A stretch of DNA of 64,000 bases from Panulirus ornatus (Eukaryota; Arthropoda; Malacostraca; Decapoda; Palinuridae), in contig NC_092250.1 in NCBI RefSeq assembly GCF_036320965.1, positions 10,815,600-10,879,599 on the forward strand, written 5' to 3'. Below, piece after piece: positions 42,557-57,292 of the stretch; the first letter of the stretch is position 1, and the number at the start of each line of letters is the position of its first letter. A program made the position numbers and the translations under genes. Under the pieces are notes generated by a model that made no database searches, had not been told where the DNA came from, and saw nothing but the letters and a program-made list of their open reading frames with translations.

Positions 42557-42560
<4 letters not shown>
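42448..42560 (+). mobile_element. tRNA-derived SINE head ending in (CA)n
   Basis: An A-box-like TTTGTTCACTGGTAATCATAC, a B-box-like CGCGTTCGAATCTAGGCGC about 20 bp downstream, and a short body ending in (CA)n(TA)n. The box spacing is shorter than usual, so part of the head is deleted or the A-box assignment is wrong. Confidence 0.5.

Positions 42561-42638
<78 letters not shown>
42561..42638. repeat. (CA)n followed by (TA)n
   Basis: About 35 bp of CA then about 42 bp of TA up to a LINE 5' truncation. Confidence 0.97.
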
Positions 42639-42641
<3 letters not shown>

Positions 42642-45035
42642 GATTTGTATGGGTTTTCAGAAAAGAAGAGAGAATGATGGGGTGAAGAGGGTGGTGAGAG
42701 TAAGTGAGCTTGGGAAGGAGACTTGTGTGAGGAAGTACCAGGAGAGACTGAGTACAGAATGGAAAAAGGTGAGAACAAAGCAGGTAAGGGAAGTGGGGGA
42801 GGAATGGGATGTATTTAGGGAAGCAGTGATGGCTTGCGCAAAAGATACTTGTGGCATGAGAAGCGTGGGAGGTGGGTTGATTAGAGAGGGTAGTGAGTGG
42901 TGGGATGAAGAAGTAAGATTGTTAGTGAAAGAGAAGAGAGAGGCATTTGGACGATTTTTGCAGGGACAAAATGCAAATGAGTGGGAGGTGTATAAAAGAA
43001 AGAGGCAGGAGGTCAAGAGAAAGGTGCAAGAGGTGAAAAAGAGGGCAAATGAGAGTTGGGGTGAGAGAGTATCATTAAATTTTAGTGAGAATAAAAAGAT
43101 GTTCTGCAAGGAGGTAAATAAAGTGCGTAAGACAAGGGAGCAAATGGTAACTTCAGTGAAGGGGGCTAATGGGGAGGTGATAACAAATAGTGGTGATGTG
43201 AGAAGGATATGGAGTGAGTATTTTGAAGGTTTGTTGAATGTGTTTGACGATAGAGTGGCAGATATAGGGTGTTTTGGTCGAGGTGGTGTGCAAAGTGAGA
43301 GGGTTAGGGAAAATGATTTGGTAAACAGAGAAGAGGTAGTAAAAGCTTTGCGGAAGATGAAAGCCGGCAAAGCAGCAGGTTTGGATGGTATTGCAGTGGA
43401 ATCTATTAAAACAGGGGGTGACTGTATTGTTGACTGGTTGGTAAGGTTATTTAATGTATGTATGACTCATGATGAGGTGCCTGAGGAATGGCGGAATGCG
43501 TGCATAGTGCCATTGTACAAAGGCAAAGGGGATAAGAGTGAGTGCTCAAATTACAGAGGTATAAGTTTGTTGAGTATTCCTGGTAAATTTATGTGAGGGT
43601 ATTGATTGAGAGGGTGAAGGCATGTACAGAGCATCAGATTGGGGAAGAGCAGTGTGGTTTCAGAAGTGGTAGAGGATGTGTGGATCAGGTGTTTGCTTTG
43701 AAGAATGTATGTGAGAAATACTTAGAAAAGCAAATGGATTTGTATGTAGCATTTATGGATCTGGAGAAAGCATATGATAGAGTTGATAGAGATGCACTGT
43801 GGAGGGTATTAAGAATATATGGTGTGGGAGGCAAGTTGTTAGAATCAGTGAAAAGTTTTTATCGAGGGTGTAAGGCATGTGTACGTGTAGGAAGAGAGGA
43901 AAGTGATTGCTTCTCAGTGAATGAAGGTTTGCGGCAGGGGTGTGCGGTGTCTCCATGGTTGCTTAATTTGTTTATGGATGGGGTTGTTAGGGAGGTGAAT
44001 GCAAGAGTTTTGGAAAGAGGGGCAAGTATGAAGTCTGTTGTGGATGAGAGAGCTTGGGAAGTGAGTCAGTTGTTGTTCGCTGATGATAGAGCGCTGGTGG
44101 CTGATTCATGTGAGAAACTGCAGAAGCTGGTGACTGAGTTTGGTAAAGTGTGTGAAAGAAGAAAGTTAAGAGTAAATGTGAATAAGAGCAAGGTTATTAG
44201 GTACAGTAGGGTTGAGGGTCAAGTCAATTGGGTGGTAAGTTTGAATGGAGAAAAACTGGAGGAAGTAAAGTGTTTTAGATATCTGGGAGTGGATCTGGCA
44301 GCGGATGGAACCATGGAAGCGGAAGTGAATCATAGGGTGGGGGAGGGGGCGAAAATCCTGGGAGCCTTGAAGATTGTGTGGAAGTCGAGAACATTATCTC
44401 GGAAAGCAAAAATGGCTATGTTTGAAGGAATAGTGGTTCCAACAATGTTGTATGGTTGCGAGGTGTGGGCTATGGATAGAGTTGTGCGCAGGAGGGTGGA
44501 TGTGCTGGAAATGAGATGTTTGAGGACAATGTGTGGTGTGAGGTGGTTTGATCGAGTAAGTAACGTAAGGGTAAGAGAGATGTGTGGAAATAAAAAGAGC
44601 GTGCTTGAGAGAGCAGAAGAGGGTGTTTTGAAATGGTTTGGGCACATGGAGAGAATGAGTGAGGAAAGATTGACCAAGAGGATATATGTGTCGGAGGTGG
44701 AGGGAACGAGGAGAAGTGGGAGACCAAATTGTAGGTGGAAAGATGGAGTGAAAAAGATTTTGTGTGATCGGGGCCTGAACATGCAGGAGGGTGAAAGGAG
44801 GGCAAGGAATAGAGTGAATTGGATCGATGTGGTATACCGGGGTTGACGTGCTGTCAGTGGATTGAATCAGGGCATGTGAAGCGTCTGGGGTAAACCATGG
44901 AAACCTGTGTAGGTATGTATATTTGCGAGTGTGGACGTATGTATATACATGTGTACGGGGGTGGGTTGGGCCATTTCTTTCGTCTGTTTCCTTGCGCTTC
45001 CTCGCAAACGCGGGAGACAGCGGCAAAAAAGGAAA
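42638..45035 (+). pseudogene. RTE-like LINE lacking most of the endonuclease, one frameshift
   Basis: It begins at the codons [14 protein letters not shown] just after the endonuclease SDH motif. Frame 1 (42,637-43,596) carries the basic linker and RT fingers ([44 protein letters not shown]). A net one-base loss near 43,588 (AAATTTATGTGAGG for AAATTATATGGGAGG) shifts to frame 2 (43,593-44,846), which holds motif A, motif B (GLRQGCAVSPWLLN), FADDRALVADSC and the C-terminal domain to the stop. The 3' UTR is the short type (44,847-45,035) with TTGCGCTTCCTCGC, followed by an A-rich tail. Only one frame lesion is present, so it is fairly young, but it lacks the nuclease. Confidence 0.93.
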
Positions 45036-45182
<147 letters not shown>

Positions 45183-45310
45183 CTATTCACCGCTACGCTA
45201 TTAGTCTTGGATCGAACCCGGGGTTAATAAAGTAACTGCTGAAAACATGACACAATATTTAGCGAATAGTTACCCATAACCAGACCACGTTTTCTGTGAC
45301 TAGTGAGTTT
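45183..45310 (-). mobile_element. tRNA-derived SINE head ending in (TA)n
   Basis: On the minus strand: TCACAGAAAACGTGGTCTGG, an A-box-like GGTTATGGGTAACT, and a B-box CCCGGGTTCGATCCAAGAC about 45 bp later, then a short end joined to (TA)n. The ACAGAAAACGTGG phrase is shared with the plus-strand copy at 18,596-18,738, so both belong to one family. Confidence 0.6.
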
Positions 45311-45874
45311 CCACATTATCTATCTAGGATAACATATGACCAAGCAGTTGTAACACTCTATAAAGCCATTGATTTTGATATCATACTAGTGTCTTCTGTC
45401 GACTGATAGTGAAACCTTCGTCATGTGTGTAGCAGGTTACTCCTCGCCCTTTGTTTATAAGAGATAGATGAGGTTGGATTTCGAAAATCAAAGAGAACTG
45501 GGTCTCGATGGGGGACTATAGATAAAATGACATTATACTACAGTGGTAGTTCAGATAATATTCTTTAATAATACTTTGCAATACACAATACACAAGTATG
45601 TTTTGCGGAGACAGTTTGTGAAGTATCAAATCCCAACATCAGCACAAAGGCTTATAAATCCAGTTAATGCCATGACTGCGTAGAGACTGTAAATTCTTAC
45701 ATGACGTTAGCATAATGTACATGTTAAAACGTTGTTGATTGTTTACACCTGATGAGGTAAACTGCCTTTGCAAAACATATTGTTTATCATAAAGTGCTAA
45801 AGATTTATATGATTTCCCATTGAAGTGCGAATTTAACTTCATCACGGCCTTGTGTGATCGTCTTATTATCAACA

Positions 45875-45880
<6 letters not shown>
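45311..45880. other. Low-copy DNA
   Basis: No gene is recognised; moderately AT-rich. Confidence 0.55.

Positions 45881-45951
<71 letters not shown>
45881..45951. repeat. (TA)n microsatellite
   Basis: About 70 bp of TA; left boundary region of the 5.7-kb duplicated segment. Confidence 0.97.
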
Positions 45952-45954
<3 letters not shown>

Positions 45955-46347
45955 TTATTATTATTATCATTTTGCTTCGTCGCTGTCTCCCGCGTTTGCG
46001 AGGTAGCGCAAGAAAACAGACGAAAAAAATGGCCCAACCCACCCCCATGCACTTGTATATACGTACACGTCCACACACGTAAATATACATACCCATACAT
46101 CTCAATGTACACATATATATATACACACACAGACACATACATATATACACATGAACACATATCACACTGTCTGCCTTTATTCATTCCCATCGCCACCTCA
46201 CCACACATGGACTATCATCCCCCTCCCCCCCTCATGTGTGCGAGGTAGCGCTAGGAAAAGACAACAAAGGCCCCATTCGTTCACACTCAGTCTCTAGCTG
46301 TCATGCAATAATGCCCGAAACCACAGCTCCCTTTCCACATCCAGGCC

Positions 46348-46350
<3 letters not shown>
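45952..46350 (-). mobile_element. RTE-like LINE 3' UTR only, long type
   Basis: About 400 bp of 3' UTR with both CGCTACC blocks (AGCGACGAAGC end at left, CCTAGCGCTACCTCGCACAC near 46,235-46,255 in sense), cut at the GGGGCCTGGATGTGG phrase and flanked by (TA)n. It is a copy that stopped before reaching coding sequence. Repeated at 51,647-52,037. Confidence 0.9.

Positions 46351-46419
<69 letters not shown>
46350..46419. repeat. (TA)n microsatellite
   Basis: About 69 bp of TA at a head-to-head junction between a minus-strand UTR fragment and a plus-strand LINE. Confidence 0.97.
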
Positions 46420-46424
<5 letters not shown>

Positions 46425-47885
46425 GGTATTGCAGTGGAATTTATTAAGAAAGGGGGTGACTGTATTGTTGACTGGTTGGTAAGGTTATTTAATGTATGTA
46501 TGACTCATGGTGAGGTGCCTGAGGATTGGCGGAATGCGTGCATAGTGCCATTGTACAAAGGCAAAGGGGAAAAGAGTGAGTGCTCAAATTACAGAGGTAT
46601 AAGTTTGTTGAGTATTCCTGGTAAATTATATGGGAGGGTATTGATTGAGAGGGTGAAGGCATGTACAGAGCATCAGATTGGGGAAGAGCAGTGCGGTTTC
46701 AGAAGTGGTAGAGGATGTGTGGATCAGGTGTTTGCTTTGAAGAATGTATGTGAGAAATACTTAGAAAAGCAAATGGATTTGTATGTAGCATTTATGGATC
46801 TGGAGAAGGCATATGATAGAGTTGATAGAGATGCTCTGTGGAAGGTATTAAGAATATATGGTGTGGGAGGCAAGTTGTTAGAAGCAGTGAAAAGTTTTTA
46901 TCGAGGATGTAAGGCATGTGTACGTGTAGGAAGAGAGGAAAGTGATTGGTTCTCAGTGAATGTAGGTTTGCGGCAGGGGTGTGTGATGTCTCCATGGTTG
47001 TTTAATTTGTTTATGGATGGGGTTGTAAGGGAGGTAAATGCAAGAGTCCTGGAAAGAGGGGCAAGTATGAAGTCTGTTGGGGATGAGAGAGCTTGGGAAG
47101 TGAGTCAATTGTTGTTCGCTGATGATACAGCGCTGGTGGCTGATTCATGTGAGAAACTGCAGAAGCTGGTGACTGAGTTTGGTAAAGTGTGTGGAAGAAG
47201 AAAGTTGAGAGTAAATGTGAATAAGAGCAAGGTTATTAGGTACAGTAGGGGTGAGGGTCAAGTCAATTGGGAGGTGAGTTTGAATGGAGAAAAACTGGAG
47301 GAAGTGAAGTGTTTTAGATATCTGGGAGTGGATCTGTCAGCGGATGGAACCATGGAAGCGGAAGTGGATCATAGGGTGGGGGAGGGGGCGAAAATTTTGG
47401 GAGCCTTGAAAAATGTGTGGAAGTCGAGAACATTATCTCGGAAAGCAAAAATGGGTATGTTTGAGGGAATAGTGGTTCCAACAATGCTGTATGGTTGCGA
47501 GGCGTGGGCTATGGATAGAGATGTGCGCAGGAGGATGGATGTGCTGGAAATGAGATGTTTGAGGACAATGTGTGGTGTGAGGTGGTTTGATCGAGTAAGT
47601 AACGTAAGGGTAAGAGAGATGTGTGGAAATAAAAAGAGCGTGGTCGAGAGAGCAGAAGAGGGTGTTTTGAAATGGTTTGGGCACATGGAGAGAATGAGTG
47701 AGGAGAGATTGACCAAGAGGATATATGTGTCGGAGGTGGAGGGAACGAGGAGAAGAGGGAGACCAAATTGGAGGTGGAAAGATGGAGTGAAAAAGATTTT
47801 GTGTGATCGGGGCCTGAACATGCAGGAGGGTGAAAGGAGGGCAAGAAATAGAGTGAATTGGAGTCATGTGGTATACAGGGGTTGA
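46419..47885 (+). pseudogene. RTE-like LINE, 5'-truncated in RT fingers, frame intact (first duplicate)
   Basis: From [19 protein letters not shown] to the normal stop the frame is open (about 488 element codons), with all RT motifs ([38 protein letters not shown]) and the C-terminal domain. The much longer frame that can be read from 46,236 is a chance fusion through the antisense UTR and (TA)n and is not biological. The endonuclease and linker are absent. A short-type 3' UTR follows to 48,076, then an A-run. Subfamily residues SADGT, DRDVRRR, SHVVYRG and KGEKSEC match the copies at 52.1 and 62.2 kb. Confidence 0.93.
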
Positions 47886-48076
47886 CGTGCTGTCAGTGGA
47901 TTGAAGCAAGGCATGTGAAGCGTCTGGGGTAAACCATGGAAAGCTGTGTAGGTATGTATATTTGCGTGTGTGGACGTGTGTATGTACATGTGTATGGGGG
48001 GGGGGGGGGTTGGGCCATTTCTTTCGTCTGTTTCCTTGCGCTACCTCGCAAACGCGGGAGACAGCGACAAAGTATA

Positions 48077-49455
<1,379 letters not shown>

Positions 49456-49762
49456 TTAATTTTTTTTAAAAAAAAATTTTTTTATTTAATATTTATATAT
49501 TATTTTATTTTATTTTTTTTTTATTTTATTTATATAATTTTATATATGGGGATTTAGGTAAATTTTTTTTATTAAAAAAATATTTTATTTATTTAATTAT
49601 ATATATATTTTATATTATATATATTATATAAAATATATATTAAAAATATATTCATTTTGTATATATATATTATATAAATTTTATATTAAAATATATAAAA
49701 TATATTTATTAAAAATATATATATATTTTATTTAATATAATTTTATATATATATATATATAA
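49456..49762. repeat. Degraded (TA)n tract, low-quality sequence
   Basis: AT-only sequence with irregular TTTT and AAAA runs, corresponding to the clean (TA)n at 55,127-55,422. The irregularity matches the error pattern of its surroundings. Confidence 0.8.
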
Positions 49763-51591
49763 AAGTTTTACATACGCACATAAACATTTCATAAACCTAA
49801 AACTTATAAAAAGCACCCACACTCCCCCCAAACACCTTTATATTTATACTTGCTTGCCTTTTATACAAATTTTTTGTCCCAAACCCCCACCCCACCCTAC
49901 AGGAAAACAGTATCGCTCCCCGCTTAAACGAGGGAGCGCCAGGGAAAACAGACAAAAAGGGCCCCAAATTTAAATTTACGTTTTAACTCAGTCTCTACTG
50001 TCATTTTGTAGTGGAAAAAAAACAACGCTCCTTATTTCCCCATCCAGACCCCACACACCTTTTTCCTTTGGTTTTACCCCAGAAAGCCCTTTACCCTTTC
50101 CCCCGGTTCCCGTTCACACCCATTAAATTTAACGCCTCTCATCCTCCCGTAAAGTTCAGGCCCCGAGGGTCAAATTTTTTCACACCATCCTTCCCCCCTC
50201 CCAAATTTGGGGCTCCCGCTTTTTCCTTGATTATAACGGGGAAACGGCTTTTTTGAACTGCCCTCTTTCGTTTTAATGGGCTCTTGCTTTCTCGTTTTTT
50301 TTGGGCTCGGGGCGAGGATTTAAAATTAAAAATCGTTAAAAACAAAATGGTTTTATGTCTCTCTCCTTATCTATTCCCGTGCATTTCCATTACCATGGCC
50401 AAGGGAAAGGGTTGATGTTTTGCGTAATTTTTTTTAAAAGACTCCGTTAGCCAAGGCACATCTTGTTAACAAGATACAGAGGGGGCAGCAGTGGGGTACA
50501 GAAGTTGGGAAAATCCAGTGTGCTGTGGATGGTGAGGTTTTTTTGAAAATTTACATACAGGGTGGGGATGAAAAATTTAAATCTACATGAATATGACTTA
50601 AAGGAAATCTTTTTGACGAAGACACTTGAGATAGAAGATACAACGGGAAAAAAGGCAGGGAAACGTAGGTTGATGGGAAAAGAACAAAAAGAAGCATTCC
50701 CGTTGTCACTTTTCAAAGGCCAAAAAAAGCATCTTTTACATTCAGAATATTTCCCCAAAGGGAAGGCTCTCCCCCCTGCTGAAAAATTGAAACATTTTCG
50801 GCAATAAATTTTTTTTGGGGGGAAAATGTTTTTTTTCGGGGTTTTTCGATAGCAATTTGGTTTTTTTGAGTTAACCAAATGAAAAAGTGCTTACCCGTTT
50901 TTTATAAATTGAAAATATTTTTTTTTTTCATTGAAGTGCGGAATTGACATAATTTTTACATCAAAAGGGCGGGGTTTTGTAAGCTACTCTCACCCTCACC
51001 CTTTTTTTTCCTTCTTTCGCGAAGGGGATTTCATTTTAAAAAAACCCCTTTAAAAACGAAACCCGGGGAAAAAAAAAAAAAAAAATTTCATACAGTGCAC
51101 GGGAAAAACTCTCATATTTTCCCAAATTCATTTATCCAAAAAACCTTTTGCGTTCAGCCAGTGTTCACTTTTTCCCGTTGGCTGAAACGGTTCCCATCCC
51201 CATAAGGGGTTCAAGAGCAACAAAATTTCCCCCAGCCAAAAAGCAAAATATTTGAGGGCCCCTTTAAACTTCCGTCTCGGGATCAAAAAGACGGTTTTCT
51301 TGCCCTAGTATACGGGAAACAAAATGTATAGTGAAACAATTCTCACCATACAGGCAGTCAAAACCCAAAATTTTAGGGTTGGGCCCCTTCCCCTCTTTTT
51401 TTTCCCTTCCAAAATTTTCATTATCCGCAATAATACTTTACCTTCTTCCCACCCTGAGTTAATATGGTTTGGGATTTTCGAGCTCATACCCTTTCGTTCT
51501 GCAAAAGCTAACTATTCTATTGTTTATTTACACCTAAAAAAGGGAAAATTTTAAAAACATCAAATTTTTAACCCTTTTAAAAGAACACCCC
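49763..51591. other. Error-laden duplicate of 55,423-57,200
   Basis: Line by line this follows 55,423-57,200 with extra and substituted bases: TACATACGCACATAAACATTTC against CACATACGCACATAAACATAC, and GAGAAAATTGAAACATTTTCGGC-type phrases shared. It includes a corrupted copy of the ancient LINE end (about 49,905-50,240). Any frame read here is unreliable, so none is called. Confidence 0.85.
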
Positions 51592-51646
51592 TATATATAT
51601 ATATATATATATAATATATTATATATATTATATATATATATATATA
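51592..51646. repeat. (TA)n with TTATA interruptions
   Basis: About 54 bp; the junction between the end of the first and start of the second 5.7-kb duplicate. Confidence 0.93.
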
Positions 51647-52035
51647 GTATTTTATTATTATCATTTTGCTTCGTCGCTGTCTCCCGCGTTTGCGAGGTAG
51701 CGCAAGAAAACAGACGAAAAAAAGGCCCAACCCACCCATGCACTTGTATATACGTACACGTCCACACACGTAAATATACATACCCATACATCTCAATGTA
51801 CACATATATATATACACACACAGACACATACATATATACACATGAACACATTTTCACACTGTCTGCCTTTATTCATTCCCATCGCCACCTCACCACACAT
51901 GGACTATCATCCCCCCCCCCCTCATGTGTGCGAGGTAGCGCTAGGAAAGACAACAAAGGCCCATTCGTTCACACTCAGTCTCTAGCTGTCATGCAATAAT
52001 GCCCGAAACCACAGCTCCCTTTCCACATCCAGGCC

Positions 52036-52037
<2 letters not shown>
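51647..52037 (-). mobile_element. RTE-like LINE 3' UTR only (second duplicate)
   Basis: Matches 45,952-46,350 at an offset of about 5,690 bp with a few small losses (for example GGAAAGACAAC for GGAAAAGACAAC), the last of the low-quality sequence before the copy becomes clean at about 52,000. Confidence 0.9.

Positions 52038-52106
<69 letters not shown>
52038..52106. repeat. (TA)n microsatellite
   Basis: About 68 bp, duplicate of 46,350-46,419. Confidence 0.97.
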
Positions 52107-52112
<6 letters not shown>

Positions 52113-53573
52113 GGTATTGCAGTGGAATTTATTAAGAAAGGGGGTGACTGTATTGTTGACTGGTTGGTAAGGTTATTTAATGTATGTATGACTCATGGTG
52201 AGGTGCCTGAGGATTGGCGGAATGCGTGCATAGTGCCATTGTACAAAGGCAAAGGGGAAAAGAGTGAGTGCTCAAATTACAGAGGTATAAGTTTGTTGAG
52301 TATTCCTGGTAAATTATATGGGAGGGTATTGATTGAGAGGGTGAAGGCATGTACAGAGCATCAGATTGGGGAAGAGCAGTGCGGTTTCAGAAGTGGTAGA
52401 GGATGTGTGGATCAGGTGTTTGCTTTGAAGAATGTATGTGAGAAATACTTAGAAAAGCAAATGGATTTGTATGTAGCATTTATGGATCTGGAGAAGGCAT
52501 ATGATAGAGTTGATAGAGATGCTCTGTGGAAGGTATTAAGAATATATGGTGTGGGAGGCAAGTTGTTAGAAGCAGTGAAAAGTTTTTATCGAGGATGTAA
52601 GGCATGTGTACGTGTAGGAAGAGAGGAAAGTGATTGGTTCTCAGTGAATGTAGGTTTGCGGCAGGGGTGTGTGATGTCTCCATGGTTGTTTAATTTGTTT
52701 ATGGATGGGGTTGTAAGGGAGGTAAATGCAAGAGTCCTGGAAAGAGGGGCAAGTATGAAGTCTGTTGGGGATGAGAGAGCTTGGGAAGTGAGTCAATTGT
52801 TGTTCGCTGATGATACAGCGCTGGTGGCTGATTCATGTGAGAAACTGCAGAAGCTGGTGACTGAGTTTGGTAAAGTGTGTGGAAGAAGAAAGTTGAGAGT
52901 AAATGTGAATAAGAGCAAGGTTATTAGGTACAGTAGGGGTGAGGGTCAAGTCAATTGGGAGGTGAGTTTGAATGGAGAAAAACTGGAGGAAGTGAAGTGT
53001 TTTAGATATCTGGGAGTGGATCTGTCAGCGGATGGAACCATGGAAGCGGAAGTGGATCATAGGGTGGGGGAGGGGGCGAAAATTTTGGGAGCCTTGAAAA
53101 ATGTGTGGAAGTCGAGAACATTATCTCGGAAAGCAAAAATGGGTATGTTTGAGGGAATAGTGGTTCCAACAATGCTGTATGGTTGCGAGGCGTGGGCTAT
53201 GGATAGAGATGTGCGCAGGAGGATGGATGTGCTGGAAATGAGATGTTTGAGGACAATGTGTGGTGTGAGGTGGTTTGATCGAGTAAGTAACGTAAGGGTA
53301 AGAGAGATGTGTGGAAATAAAAAGAGCGTGGTCGAGAGAGCAGAAGAGGGTGTTTTGAAATGGTTTGGGCACATGGAGAGAATGAGTGAGGAGAGATTGA
53401 CCAAGAGGATATATGTGTCGGAGGTGGAGGGAACGAGGAGAAGAGGGAGACCAAATTGGAGGTGGAAAGATGGAGTGAAAAAGATTTTGTGTGATCGGGG
53501 CCTGAACATGCAGGAGGGTGAAAGGAGGGCAAGAAATAGAGTGAATTGGAGTCATGTGGTATACAGGGGTTGA
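52107..53573 (+). pseudogene. RTE-like LINE, 5'-truncated, frame intact (second duplicate)
   Basis: At the protein level identical over the readable span to the frame ending at 47,885 (offset 5,688 bp): RT fingers from [14 protein letters not shown], motif A, motif [14 protein letters not shown]-terminal domain and the same stop. The 5' truncation and both flanks are also the same, which independent insertions would not give. Short-type 3' UTR to about 53,763. If the duplication is an assembly artefact, only one of the two exists in the genome. Confidence 0.92.
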
Positions 53574-53763
53574 CGTGCTGTCAGTGGATTGAAGCAAGGC
53601 ATGTGAAGCGTCTGGGGTAAACCATGGAAAGCTGTGTAGGTATGTATATTTGCGTGTGTGGACGTGTGTATGTACATGTGTATGGGGGGGGGGGGGTTGG
53701 GCCATTTCTTTCGTCTGTTTCCTTGCGCTACCTCGCAAACGCGGGAGACAGCGACAAAGTATA

Positions 53764-54921
<1,158 letters not shown>

Positions 54922-55113
54922 CGTGCTGTCAGTGGATTGAATCAAGGCATGTGAAGCGTCTGGGGTAAACCATGGAATGCTGTGTAGGTATGTATATTTG
55001 CGTGTGTGGACGTATGTATATACATGTGTATGGGGGGGGGTGGGTTGGGCCATTTCTTTCGTCTGTTTCCTTGCGCTACCTCGCAAACGCGGGAGACAGC
55101 AACAAAGTATAAT

Positions 55114-55866
<753 letters not shown>

Positions 55867-57215
55867 CGGGAAGCGGCTGTTTGAACTGCCCTGCTTCTCG
55901 TTACTGACTCTTGCTTACTCGTTTGGTCTCGGAGCGAGTGATTAAAGTTAAAAGTCTGTTATATCAAAATGTTTCATGTCTCTCTCCTTATCTATTCTGT
56001 GCATTACCATTACCATGCGAGGAATGGCTTGATGATTAGCGTAATTTGTTACAGACATCCGTTAGCCAAGGCACATGCTTGTTAACATGATACAGAGAGG
56101 CAGCAGTGGTGATACAGAGAGTGTATATCACAGTGTAGCTGTGGACTGGTGAGGTATTTGAGATTTACATACAGCGAGTGAGATGAAAATTAAGTCTACA
56201 TGAATATGTACTTAAAGGAAATCTTTTGACGAAGACACTTGATGATAGTAAGATACAACATGAAGAAAGGCAGGAAGCGTAGGTTGATGAATATGAACAA
56301 CAGAAGCATTCCCGTTGTCACTTTGCACGGCAAACAGCATCTGTTATCATTCAGAATATGTCCCAATGAGGACGGCTCTCCACCTGCTGAAAAATTGAAA
56401 CATTTTCGGCAATATTTTTTTGGGGGAAAGTGTTTATTTTCGGATTATTCGATAGCAATAGTTTGTTTGAGTTAACCAGAATGAAAGAGTGCTTACCCGT
56501 TTCCATAAATGATTGAAAATATTTTTTTGCATTGAAGTGCTGTATTGACATATTTATTACATCAAAAGGGCGGAGTTGTAAGCTACTCTCACCCTCACCA
56601 TTTTTATCCTTCTGCGCGTAAGGGTATTTCATAAAAAACACACACTAAACATCGAATCCTGGGTAAAAAAAAAAAAAAATATTCATACAGTGCACGAATA
56701 ACTCTCATCATTCCATAGTTCATCATCCAACAAACCTTTTGCGTTGCAGCTCAGTGTTCACTCTTCCTGTATGGCTGAATCGGTTCCCATCCCTATAAGG
56801 TGTTCAAGAGCTAACACATCCCACAGACAAAACGCAAGTATTTGAGGGCTTAAGCTTCCGTCTCGTATCAACAGACGGTTACTTGCACTAGTATATCGAA
56901 GCAAAATGCATATAGTGAATCAGATTCTCACCATACAGGCAGTCAAACCTAATTTCAGATTGTCCCATTCTCTCTTTTCTTCTGCATTCTCATTCTTCAT
57001 TATCCGCAGATAATACTTTACCTTCTTCCCACCCTGAGTGAATATGGTTTGGGGATTTCGAGCTCATACATACGTTCTGCAAAAGCTAACTATATCTATT
57101 GTTTATTTACTGTGTATCCTTAAATAGTGAAAATTTTAACACTCATATTTTGGTATAGAATTTCTTTTGATGGAATTTTTTGTTAGCTATTCCATTATGC
57201 ATTACCCTACGAATC

Positions 57216-57219
<4 letters not shown>
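55867..57219. other. Low-copy DNA, AT-rich
   Basis: No gene is recognised. It contains a 13-A run at 56,666-56,678. Its low-quality duplicate lies at about 50,225-51,590. Small frames at 56,239-56,475 (+) and 56,351-56,641 (-) overlap on opposite strands and have no known motif. Confidence 0.55.

Positions 57220-57289
<70 letters not shown>
57220..57289. repeat. (TA)n microsatellite
   Basis: About 70 bp; tail of the minus-strand LINE to the right. Confidence 0.97.

Positions 57290-57292
<3 letters not shown>

Noticed and set aside
46236..47885. A 549-codon frame beginning MCEVALGKDNKGP
   Set aside because: Its first third is antisense LINE UTR plus (TA)n-encoded Tyr-Ile; only the part from 46,419 is real LINE protein.
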